Shown: positions 1 to 5,728 of the stretch, one piece after another | Position numbering within the stretch: position 1 is the stretch's first letter | How the letters are laid out: each line of letters opens with the position of its first letter | Origin: an uncultured Gemmatimonadota bacterium | GTDB taxonomy: Bacteria > Gemmatimonadota > Gemmatimonadetes > Gemmatimonadales > Gemmatimonadaceae | NCBI GenBank assembly: GCA_903906325.1 | Contig: CAIVJV010000199.1 | Coordinates: 1-7,113, forward strand | DNA length: 7,113 nucleotides | Direction: 5' to 3' | Translations under genes and position numbers: made by a program | Notes under the pieces: generated by a model | Told to the model about the DNA's origin: nothing | The model's input: the letters and a program-made list of their open reading frames with translations, nothing else | Database searches by the model: none

Positions 1-1014
1 CACGATGTAGGTCGGGAAGCCGTTGTCGAGACGACTCGGATACTGGCCGCGCAGCGCCTCCAACTGCTCCGGGGTCAGGACGTTCTGTGCCGGATAGGCC
101 GGTGCGACGCCATGCTTCACCGCCCAGAGGTACCAGTTGTCGACCACGGTCCCGGTGAGGAGGATCCCGATCCCGCCGGTGAACCCGACGAGCGAGGCGA
201 ACCACCAGGCCCAGCGATGGATCGACTCCATCGTCGCGTTCCAGCCCATCGTCCAGCGCCAGAAGATCGCCGAGCGCTCCGCGGCGGTACCGCGATCGGT
301 GATCTGCTCGATCTCGCGCTCACCGCCGAGGCGGCTCACCGCGAGGATCGTCGCGGCGTGCATGGCGAAGAGCAGCACCGACCCATACAGGAACACGATC
401 GAGAGGGCGTGGAACGGGTTGTAGTAGAGATTCCCGTACCGGATGGAGAAGGCGGAGGTCCAGTCGAGGTGCGCGAGCAACCCGAAGGGCACCATCTCGC
501 TCCAGCTGCCCACCAGCAACGGCTGGAAGAAGAAGGAGAGGTAGAGGAAGATCGCCGCGCCGAAGGCCCACGCGAGATGCGTCCCCATCCCGAGCGCACG
601 CGCCCGGGTATAGGTCCGGATCCACCACGAGAGGATCGCGAAGGTGAGGAAGAAGCCGGCGATCAGATACCACCCCCCCTGCTCCAGCGGGGGGAGGATC
701 TTGAGGCCGTACTCCGGCGAGGGGGGCTCCAAAGCGAGCCACGGGAGCTGTCGGACGAGTTCGATGGGGCTCCACCCCACCGACTTCATCATGTTCAACC
801 CGATGATCTCGAACGCGAGGAACCCGAACAACAGGGAGAGGATCCCCCAGAAGCCGAGATAGATCGGGCCGATCTGCGCATCGCCGAGCTTGCCCGCCCA
901 GTAATTGAAGACCCCTGTGCCATACCGCTGGCCGAAGGTCTCATCGATCGGGAGCCCGGGATCCGGAGCGGTCCGGACCTGGACGCGGGTGAAGAGATTC
1001 TGGTATTCAAGCAT
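1..1014 (-). CDS. pufM: Photosynthetic reaction centre M subunit (3' end beyond window)
   Basis: PufM is the membrane M subunit of the type-II reaction centre. With PufL it holds the special-pair bacteriochlorophylls, the pheophytins, QA and the non-haem iron. I read 338 codons without a stop before the window ends. The protein begins MLEYQNLF, close to the purple-bacterial start, and contains SLLF, LEPPSPEYGL, ALGMGTH, GSWSE, HLDW, NPFH, GGERE and RWTMGWNATMESIHRW motifs. His182, His202, His219, Glu234 and His266 fall at the numbers of the Rhodobacter sphaeroides M ligands, as do Tyr210 and the QA-site Trp252. Asp45 stands where Rhodobacter has Asn M44. The Rhodobacter protein ends near residue 308, so at least 30 extra residues follow the last helix. 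The ATG at 1014 has GGAGA at 1021-1025, 6 nt upstream, and lies 12 nt after pufL. Identity is very secure; the true end is not visible. Confidence 0.98.
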   Translation of the reverse strand, partial: MLEYQNLFTRVQVRTAPDPGLPIDETFGQRYGTGVFNYWAGKLGDAQIGPIYLGFWGILSLLFGFLAFEIIGLNMMKSVGWSPIELVRQLPWLALEPPSPEYGLKILPPLEQGGWYLIAGFFLTFAILSWWIRTYTRARALGMGTHLAWAFGAAIFLYLSFFFQPLLVGSWSEMVPFGLLAHLDWTSAFSIRYGNLYYNPFHALSIVFLYGSVLLFAMHAATILAVSRLGGEREIEQITDRGTAAERSAIFWRWTMGWNATMESIHRWAWWFASLVGFTGGIGILLTGTVVDNWYLWAVKHGVAPAYPAQNVLTPEQLEALRGQYPSRLDNGFPTYIV

Positions 1015-1026
1015 GAGGAATCTCCG

Positions 1027-1851
1027 TTAGCGCCAGATGGGAAGATTGAGCCACCAGCCCCACCATTCCGGCCATCCCTTGGTCCAGAACGGGCCGGAGA
1101 TCACGATGCAGATCGCGCTCCAGAGACCGGCGTTCAGGGCGAGGAAGAGCCCCAGGCGATGGATGCCGATCGCCCCGATCGAATAACCGAGGAAATCGCG
1201 GAAGAAGACGTTCTCATGCTCACTCGTCTTCACCGGCTCCCCCTTCTTCGGATTGGTCACCGAGAGGATGAGCGACCCATGCATCGCCAGCGCGAGCGTG
1301 GTGGTGAAGAAGAAGGTGATGGCGATCATGTGCGCCGGATTGTAGTGGAAGTGCAGGTACTGGTACCCGACGTTCGACACCCAATCGAGGTGCGAGAAGA
1401 TCCCATACGGGAAGCCATGCCCCCACGCGCCGAGGAGCACGGGGCGGATGATGACGAGCGTCACATAGGCGAACACCGCCATCCCATAGGCCCAGGGGAT
1501 GTGCATCCCCATCCCGAGCTTGCGCGAGATCTCCGCCTGTCGCAGGGCCCAGGAGACGAACGCCCCGGTCGCACAGAGGGTGATCATCTGCCAGAGCCCA
1601 CCCTCCGCGAGGGGAGCGAGGCCGAGCCCGTACCGCAGGTCCGGCGGGGCGATATTGATCTGCCAGATGTTCCACGTCGGCCCGATCGCGGCGCCATAGA
1701 TGATGAGCAGCGTCCCGAGCGCGGTGAAGAAGATCGTGGTGACGCCGAAGAACCCCACATAGAAGGGCCCGAACCAGAAATCGAACAGGTCCCCCCCGAT
1801 GAGCGTCCCCCCGCGCACCCGGTACTTCTTTTCGAATGTGAGCATCGCCAT
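1027..1851 (-). CDS. pufL: Photosynthetic reaction centre L subunit
   Basis: PufL is the membrane L subunit of the type-II reaction centre. It carries the active electron-transfer branch and the QB pocket. The predicted protein is 274 aa, normal for the family, and starts MAMLTFEKKYRVRGGTLIGG. Five transmembrane helices are evident. Ligand histidines are at 154, 174, 191 and 231, which equal Rhodobacter L153, L173, L190 and L230 with an offset of one. Tyr163 matches L162 near the special pair. QB-pocket residues Glu213 and Ser224 match L212 and L223, but Asn214 replaces Asp L213. I chose the ATG at 1851 because the family starts here and GGAGAG sits 7 nt upstream. A TTG five codons earlier lies inside that ribosome-binding region. 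The gene ends in TAA and pufM follows after 12 nt, so the two are surely co-translated. Confidence 0.98.
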   Translation of the reverse strand: MAMLTFEKKYRVRGGTLIGGDLFDFWFGPFYVGFFGVTTIFFTALGTLLIIYGAAIGPTWNIWQINIAPPDLRYGLGLAPLAEGGLWQMITLCATGAFVSWALRQAEISRKLGMGMHIPWAYGMAVFAYVTLVIIRPVLLGAWGHGFPYGIFSHLDWVSNVGYQYLHFHYNPAHMIAITFFFTTTLALAMHGSLILSVTNPKKGEPVKTSEHENVFFRDFLGYSIGAIGIHRLGLFLALNAGLWSAICIVISGPFWTKGWPEWWGWWLNLPIWR

Positions 1852-1858
1852 CGCGAAT

Positions 1859-1864
1859 CTCTCC
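1859..1864 (-). promoter_or_regulatory. Ribosome-binding site of pufL
   Basis: The minus strand reads GGAGAG here, 7 nt before the ATG at 1851. It decides the pufL start: the alternative TTG at 1866-1864 overlaps this site and has no comparable motif of its own. Confidence 0.85.
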
Positions 1865-1888
1865 AATGAGGGCGCCTGTGCGTTTCAT

Positions 1889-1907
1889 GCCGGCAGACGC
1901 GACCGGC
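1889..1907 (-). promoter_or_regulatory. Minor inverted repeat in the pufL leader
   Basis: GCCGG and CCGGC arms of 5 bp surround a 9-nt loop, between the large hairpin at 1935-1965 and the pufL ribosome-binding site. It could form a second small stem in the pufA-pufL spacer. In GC-rich DNA such a short stem can arise by chance, so the support is weak. Confidence 0.35.
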
Positions 1908-1934
1908 GACCAACGAGACGACGGGTCCGGTGGG

Positions 1935-1965
1935 GGGGTCGGGGTGCGGATCGCACCCCGGCCCC
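1935..1965 (-). promoter_or_regulatory. Strong intercistronic hairpin between pufA and pufL
   Basis: The transcript can form a perfect 9-bp stem (CGGGGTGCG / CGCACCCCG) closed by a 3-nt ATC loop. A C-A mismatch follows, then 4 more G-C pairs (GGGG / CCCC), giving 13 pairs in all. It begins 21 nt downstream of the canonical pufA stop codon and lies about 84 nt upstream of pufL. No T-run follows on the coding strand, so it does not look like a simple intrinsic terminator. In Rhodobacter capsulatus, hairpins in the pufA-pufL spacer protect the upstream pufBA message from 3' decay and so raise antenna over reaction-centre output. The same role is inferred here from position and stability. Confidence 0.8.
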
Positions 1966-1986
1966 GCGCCACCAGCCCGGGACTGC

Positions 1987-2202
1987 CTACCGGCCCGCGG
2001 GAAGCGGCGCCATCTCGGCGGCAGCGACCGGGGCCGAGGTGCCTACCGGGGCCGAAGCGGCCGGCAGGGTCCCGTTCTCGATCCACGTGTACCTGTTCGA
2101 GCTGAGCAGGATGAAGTGGATGAGCAGTGCGAGCACACCAAGGAAGCCAGTCATGGCGACCATGACGCGACGCGGGTCGAACATCAACCAAATGCGGTGC
2201 AT
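1987..2202 (-). CDS. pufA: Light-harvesting LH1 alpha polypeptide (canonical, with Ala/Pro tail)
   Basis: This 71-aa protein is a canonical LH1 alpha antenna polypeptide, a single-span membrane protein that binds bacteriochlorophyll a and carotenoid in the ring around the reaction centre. The N-terminus MHRIWLMFDPRRV matches the family's cytoplasmic W-x-x-F-D-P-R-R-V motif. One helix spans about residues 12-35. His29 is the expected bacteriochlorophyll ligand, followed by FILLSS, Tyr38 and Trp40, the +11 Trp typical of LH1. Residues 46-71 form an unusual Ala/Pro-rich, probably periplasmic tail that makes the protein longer than the usual 50-60 aa. The ATG at 2202 has AGGAG at 2210-2214, 7 nt upstream. 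The gene lies 100 nt after a second, diverged alpha gene and 135 nt before pufL. Assignment as the inner LH1 alpha is inferred from the conserved motifs. Confidence 0.95.
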   Translation of the reverse strand: MHRIWLMFDPRRVMVAMTGFLGVLALLIHFILLSSNRYTWIENGTLPAASAPVGTSAPVAAAEMAPLPAGR

Positions 2203-2246
2203 ACTGAGACTCCTATAGAAGGAATGGATCCCCGACCGAGCACACT

Positions 2247-2270
2247 GGGCGGACGTCGGGGGGGCCGCCC
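2247..2270 (-). promoter_or_regulatory. Inverted repeat between the two alpha-antenna genes
   Basis: In the 100-nt spacer, GGGCGG and CCGCCC arms (6 bp, all G-C) flank a 12-nt loop that contains a run of seven C on the coding strand. Flanking bases offer a competing pairing, CAC-C-TGGG with CCCAGTG, which shares part of the same arm, so the two folds exclude each other. No T-run follows. It lies about 33 nt after the stop of the first alpha gene and may act as a 3' stability element or processing point. That role is inferred. Confidence 0.5.
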
Positions 2271-2302
2271 GAACCCAGGTGACTCAGCCGTTCCGTGGGA
2301 GG

Positions 2303-2473
2303 TCAGCGAACCGCCGACGCCACCGCGGTGGGGTTGTACTTCGCCTTCAGGTCCTTCGGCCAGCCGAACTGACCGAACGCCCAGATGTGCATGACGAGCA
2401 CGGCACCGGCAACGAAGGTGACCGTACCCAGCAGGACCTGGTGCGGATCGAGACTAACCCAAACTCTGTGCAT
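2303..2473 (-). CDS. pufA: Divergent light-harvesting alpha polypeptide
   Basis: This 56-aa protein is a second antenna alpha polypeptide, recognised by its N-terminus MHRVWVSLDPHQVLLG, a single hydrophobic helix at about residues 13-33, and His29 as the likely bacteriochlorophyll ligand (VLVMHIWAFG). It shares the MHR-[IV]-W start, the D-P pair and the His position with the canonical alpha downstream, so the two look like diverged tandem duplicates. It lacks the R-R pair, the ILLSS segment and the Tyr38/Trp40 set. Instead Trp31 and Trp38 follow the His, then a Lys-rich tail. AGGAGG at 2478-2483 lies 4 nt before the ATG, and pufB ends 31 nt upstream. The first codons (AGA, GTT, GTT, AGT) are less GC-rich than the neighbouring genes. 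It may serve a peripheral or outer antenna ring such as the LHh of Gemmatimonas. That assignment is inference; membership of the LH alpha family is well supported. Confidence 0.9.
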   Translation of the reverse strand: MHRVWVSLDPHQVLLGTVTFVAGAVLVMHIWAFGQFGWPKDLKAKYNPTAVASAVR

Positions 2474-2477
2474 GTTT

Positions 2478-2483
2478 CCTCCT
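2478..2483 (-). promoter_or_regulatory. Ribosome-binding site of the divergent alpha gene
   Basis: A perfect AGGAGG on the minus strand lies 4 nt before the ATG at 2473. This is the strongest Shine-Dalgarno match in the window and supports this very short gene being translated at high level. Confidence 0.85.
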
Positions 2484-2490
2484 GTAAGTG

Positions 2491-2506
2491 AGTGGATCAG
2501 TGGATC
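2491..2506. repeat. 8-bp perfect tandem duplication after pufB
   Basis: AGTGGATC occurs twice in direct succession on the plus strand. On the coding strand the duplication overlaps the pufB TGA stop and repeats it 8 nt later. It looks like a replication-slippage product in the 31-nt pufB-pufA spacer. No function is evident. Confidence 0.8.
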
Positions 2507-2639
2507 AGAACCACGGACGCCACGACCACGCCAGGAAATGCGCCACGACGGCCACCGCGACCCAGGAGATCGTCCCGAGCATGAACTGACCGTGGAACCG
2601 CCGGGCGTCTTCCTCGTTCATCCCGCCATTGCTGCTCAT
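2505..2639 (-). CDS. pufB: Light-harvesting LH1 beta polypeptide
   Basis: This 44-aa protein is an antenna beta polypeptide, which pairs with an alpha polypeptide and binds bacteriochlorophyll a. Family features are visible: the acidic N-terminal NEEDARRFHGQFM segment with conserved His16, one helix at about residues 20-39, the ligand His34 in VVAHFLAW, and the terminal W-R-P-W-F. Trp40 and Trp43 stand at +6 and +9 from the ligand, as in Rhodobacter LH1 beta. I chose the ATG at 2639 because GGAGGT lies 5 nt upstream. The frame stays open further upstream to 2786 but has no family similarity there. It is the first gene of the puf block, 103 nt after bchZ, and the only beta gene in the window although two alpha genes follow. 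Confidence 0.95.
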   Translation of the reverse strand: MSSNGGMNEEDARRFHGQFMLGTISWVAVAVVAHFLAWSWRPWF

Positions 2640-2742
2640 ACGCCACCTCCATGTGGGTATGTCGTCCCGCGAATACCCGCGCGGTACGGGGGGGGGAAAC
2701 CGAGCCCATTCGAGTCCCGGTGATGCTGCCTCGTCCTCTGCC
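2640..2742 (-). promoter_or_regulatory. bchZ-pufB spacer with inverted repeat and C9 tract
   Basis: This 103-nt spacer holds the pufB ribosome-binding site (GGAGGT at 2645-2650) and an inverted repeat GGGTAT/ATACCC at 2655-2660 and 2673-2678 with a 12-nt loop. A CCGCG/CGCGG pair overlaps it. A run of nine C on the coding strand (2688-2696) follows. It is the natural place for an internal puf promoter or an mRNA 5' end, but I cannot identify -35/-10 elements. No pufQ-like gene fits here, unlike in Rhodobacter. Confidence 0.45.
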
Positions 2743-4197
2743 TCACGCGCCGACCCCCTGCAGGGCCCGCCGCGACGCCAACACATGATCCATCGTCACG
2801 ACCACGTCACCGAGCGCCCGCGCGTCCTGCTCCGCCGCGTCGCGCAGCCGCTTGGCCGCCGAGATACGGATCAGGATCGGCTGCTGCTCGACCAATTCGT
2901 CCATCAGCGCCTTCGCCTCGTCCTCCCACGCCATCTCCCGCGCCAACCGCGAGGGCGTCGCCTCGACCTTGTCGAGATCGGTCCCCAGTGGGAGGATGTG
3001 GAAGAGCGCGTCGAAGAGCGCGTTGCAGACCTCTTGGATCAAGTACGTCGCCCCGGCATAGCCCATGAAGGGCGTCCCCGTCGCGCGGCGGATGATCGCC
3101 CCGGGGAACGACGCCGGGATATACGCCCCGCGCCCCCCCGCCTCGGCGAGATACATCCGCTCGTTGTAGCTCCCGAAGAGGATCAGCGGCGGCTTCTCGC
3201 GCACGAGCTGCCGCACCTGATCGTTCTTCGTCTTCTCCCCCGCCTTCCGCGACACGGCGAAGGTGCACGGGAGCCCCATCTCGTCCTCGAGGAAGTGCCG
3301 CACCCCGCGGGTATAGGTCTCGTTCGCCACGATCGCGAAGCTCGCCGTCCCGAAGAAGTCCTGTGTCACCGACCGCCAGAGATCCCAGATCGGCTTGATC
3401 GTCGTATGCTTCTCCCGTTCGATGAACGGCTCGGGGTCGAGCCCCAAGAGTTCGCCGAGCGTGCGGAGGAACTTCGTCGTCGAATGCAACCCGATCGGCG
3501 CCTGGAGATACGGCATCTCGAGCGCCTCACAGAGCATCCGCCCGAACTCGCGGTACATGCAGATGTTCACGTCGGCATCGACGAGCCGCGGCACGTCAGC
3601 GAGGTGGCTCCCGAGCGGGAAGGCGAGATTCACCTCCGCCCCGATCCCCTCGACCAAGCGCCGGATCTCATGGAGATCGCTCGCGGTATTGAACGTCCCA
3701 TAGATGGGGCCGATGATGTTGACGCGCGGCTTCGCCCCCGGCGCCCGCTCGGTCGCCTTGGGACGGACCCCCTTCTTGAGCCCGTACTCCGTCCAGAGCC
3801 AGAAGAGCGCACGGTTCGCACTCTGCCACTGATCCTCATCGATCGTCCGCGGCAGGAAGCGCTGGATCCCCGTTCCCTCCGGGGTCACCCCACCCCCGAT
3901 CATCTCGGCGATGGAACCGGTCACGACGACGCTGGGCAGCTCGGGGTCGAGCGTGCCATGCGCCCGCTTCATGTTGGCCTCGGTCCCTTCGCGCCCGAGC
4001 TGCTCCTCGGCGAGCCCCGTCACGACGATCGGCAGCTCGTGCGGCGGCAGGCCATCGGTGTAGTGCAGCACCGAGGTCACCGGGAGGTTCTCGCATCCCA
4101 CGGGGCCGTCGATCACCACCTGCAATCCCTTGATCGCGGTGAAGACGTACACCGACCCCCAGTAGCCGCCCGCGCGGTCATGATCGAGGACCAGCAT
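2743..4197 (-). CDS. bchZ: Chlorophyllide a oxidoreductase subunit Z
   Basis: BchZ is one half of the catalytic BchYZ component of chlorophyllide a oxidoreductase, the nitrogenase-like enzyme that reduces the C7=C8 bond of chlorophyllide a to the bacteriochlorin. The protein is 484 aa, normal for the family. It begins MLVLDHDRAGGYWGSVYVF, followed by VIDGPVGCENLPVTSVLHYT, where Cys35 is the expected Fe-S cluster ligand contributed by BchZ. Other family blocks are TGSIAEMIGGGVTP (about 93-106) and RFLPRTIDEDQW (about 113-124). Residues from about 412 to the end resemble the C-terminal domain shared with BchB. The ATG at 4197 overlaps the bchY TGA by one base, with GAGGAG 8 nt upstream, so translation is probably coupled. 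The frame stays open to 4296, but that extension lies inside bchY and lacks family sequence. Confidence 0.98.
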   Translation of the reverse strand: MLVLDHDRAGGYWGSVYVFTAIKGLQVVIDGPVGCENLPVTSVLHYTDGLPPHELPIVVTGLAEEQLGREGTEANMKRAHGTLDPELPSVVVTGSIAEMIGGGVTPEGTGIQRFLPRTIDEDQWQSANRALFWLWTEYGLKKGVRPKATERAPGAKPRVNIIGPIYGTFNTASDLHEIRRLVEGIGAEVNLAFPLGSHLADVPRLVDADVNICMYREFGRMLCEALEMPYLQAPIGLHSTTKFLRTLGELLGLDPEPFIEREKHTTIKPIWDLWRSVTQDFFGTASFAIVANETYTRGVRHFLEDEMGLPCTFAVSRKAGEKTKNDQVRQLVREKPPLILFGSYNERMYLAEAGGRGAYIPASFPGAIIRRATGTPFMGYAGATYLIQEVCNALFDALFHILPLGTDLDKVEATPSRLAREMAWEDEAKALMDELVEQQPILIRISAAKRLRDAAEQDARALGDVVVTMDHVLASRRALQGVGA

Positions 4198-5723
4198 CAG
4201 ACCATCTCCTCTGCCTTGCGCTGGCGTGCCAGCTTGGCGAGGTGCCGCTTGTAGTGCTCGCGGAACTCGGGACGGTCCTGCGGGATCTCCTCCCACACAC
4301 CCGCCGCATGTCCCTCGCCCACCCCGGCGAAGAAGGCCTGCATCGTCTCGAAGCGTCCCTTGTTCGCCATCGCGGCGTTCACCACCTGCGCGAGCGAACC
4401 GGCACCGGCGGGCCCCATCAGGGGGCGCGCCGAGATGAGATTCGTGAAGTAGAGGGCCGGGATCGTCCGCTCCTTCGCGGCCTGCACCACCGGCGTGGTG
4501 CCGATCGCGAGGTCGGGCTCATACTCCGCCATCGCGGCGAGATCGTGCTCGAGCGACGCGCGGAACTGGACCTGCACCCCGTGCGCCTCGAGCCATTCAC
4601 GGTCCCCATCGCTCCAGCGGGTGCGCGGGCAGGCGCTCCCCACATAGCGCACATCGGCGCCGCTCTCCACGAGGAGCCGCGCGACCAAGAGCTCGGAACC
4701 CTCGTACCCGCTCATGGTGATGCGGCCGCGGATCGGCTTCGCGGCCAGCGCGCCTTGGATCGCCGGAAGGATGCGCGCCTTGGCGGCATCGATGCGCTCG
4801 GCCGAGACATTGGCGGCGGCTCCGATGGCCTCAAGCCAGGCTGCGGTGCCATCGAGTCCGACCGGCGCCGACCCGACGATGGGCCGACCTGCGGCCTCGA
4901 ATTCTCGCACGCTCGCGGTGTAGAACGGGTGGATCGCGGCGACCACGCCACCATCCAGCGCGGCATAGAGCTCACGCCACTCACGCGTCGGGACCACCGG
5001 ACCCGCCGCGAGCCCCAACGGCTCGAGCATCATCCCGATCCCCACCGGATCGGCGGGGAACATCTCGCCGAGCAACGTCACCGTCGGCTTGTCGCTCTTC
5101 CCGCCGCGCGGGGCGGCCACCGGACCGAGCTCGGCTTCCGTGCGTGCGTACTTGAGCATCGCGCCGGCGAGCACATCCTTCGCCTCGGCGTGTGTCGGCA
5201 CGCCGAACCCGGGGACATCGATCCCGATGATCCGGACCCCGTTGATCTCCTTCGGCAGGAGCTGGAGCGGTACCCCGGAGGCGGTCGGCACGCAGAGGTT
5301 GGTGATCACGATCGCGTCGTAGAGCGCAGGATCGGCCATCTGGTGCACCGCGTCCCGGATATCCTCGAAGAGCTGCCCCGTGACGAGGGTCTCCGAGTTG
5401 AAGGGGACATACCCCACCGTCCGCCGCGCGCCATAGAAGTGCGAGGTGAAGGTGAGCCCATAGACGCAGCAGGCCGAGCCGGAGAGGATCGTCGCGGTGC
5501 GACGCATCCGGAGCCCCACGCGAAGCGATCCGAACGCCGGGCACATCGACTGCGGCTGGTCATGCGGGCCCTTGGGGTAATCCTGCGCATACCGATCCAG
5601 CGCCTCGGACTTCCCCGCCGCCCGCGCCGCCGCCTCCAGCTGCGACGCCCCCGCATGACACCCGAGGCCGTCACCCGCGGGGGTGCCGGTCGAGGTCTCG
5701 ACGATGGGCAAAGTGGTGGGCAT
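4197..5723 (-). CDS. bchY: Chlorophyllide a oxidoreductase subunit Y
   Basis: BchY pairs with BchZ in the catalytic component of chlorophyllide a oxidoreductase and supplies most ligands of its Fe-S cluster. The protein is 508 aa, typical for BchY. Family blocks are SMCPAFGSLRVGLRMRRTAT (about 59-78), SGSACCVYGLTF (about 81-92), YVPFNSETLVTGQLFEDIRD (about 105-124) and NLCVPTASGVPLQLLP (from 142). Cys61, Cys86 (beside Cys85) and Cys144 correspond to the three cluster cysteines of characterised BchY. The ATG at 5723 follows the bchX stop by 5 nt and has no clear Shine-Dalgarno match, so it probably relies on ribosomes arriving from bchX. The first 45 or so residues are Gly/Ala-rich and not diagnostic, so a slightly later start is possible. 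Confidence 0.98.
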   Translation of the reverse strand: MPTTLPIVETSTGTPAGDGLGCHAGASQLEAAARAAGKSEALDRYAQDYPKGPHDQPQSMCPAFGSLRVGLRMRRTATILSGSACCVYGLTFTSHFYGARRTVGYVPFNSETLVTGQLFEDIRDAVHQMADPALYDAIVITNLCVPTASGVPLQLLPKEINGVRIIGIDVPGFGVPTHAEAKDVLAGAMLKYARTEAELGPVAAPRGGKSDKPTVTLLGEMFPADPVGIGMMLEPLGLAAGPVVPTREWRELYAALDGGVVAAIHPFYTASVREFEAAGRPIVGSAPVGLDGTAAWLEAIGAAANVSAERIDAAKARILPAIQGALAAKPIRGRITMSGYEGSELLVARLLVESGADVRYVGSACPRTRWSDGDREWLEAHGVQVQFRASLEHDLAAMAEYEPDLAIGTTPVVQAAKERTIPALYFTNLISARPLMGPAGAGSLAQVVNAAMANKGRFETMQAFFAGVGEGHAAGVWEEIPQDRPEFREHYKRHLAKLARQRKAEEMV

Positions 5724-5728
5724 CGGGA

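Noticed and set aside
112..1869. 585-codon open frame on the plus strand
   Set aside because: It lies exactly antisense to pufL and pufM, is full of Arg/Glu/Pro/His as expected for a GC-rich shadow frame, and shows no domain.
1935..1965. Rho-independent terminator
   Set aside because: The stem is strong, but no T-run follows on the coding strand and pufL continues the operon, so an mRNA stability element is more likely.
1220..2191. 323-codon minus-strand frame overlapping pufL and pufA
   Set aside because: It is another reading frame of the same strand, Arg/His/Gly-rich, and conflicts with the well-supported pufL and pufA frames.
2640..2742. PpsR/CrtJ-type TGT-N12-ACA operator
   Set aside because: I looked on both strands and found only an imperfect TGT-N12-ACC at 2660-2677, which is too weak to report as a site.
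2629..4254. 541-codon open frame on the plus strand
   Set aside because: It is antisense to bchZ and pufB, which have unmistakable family motifs. Its composition is that of a shadow frame.
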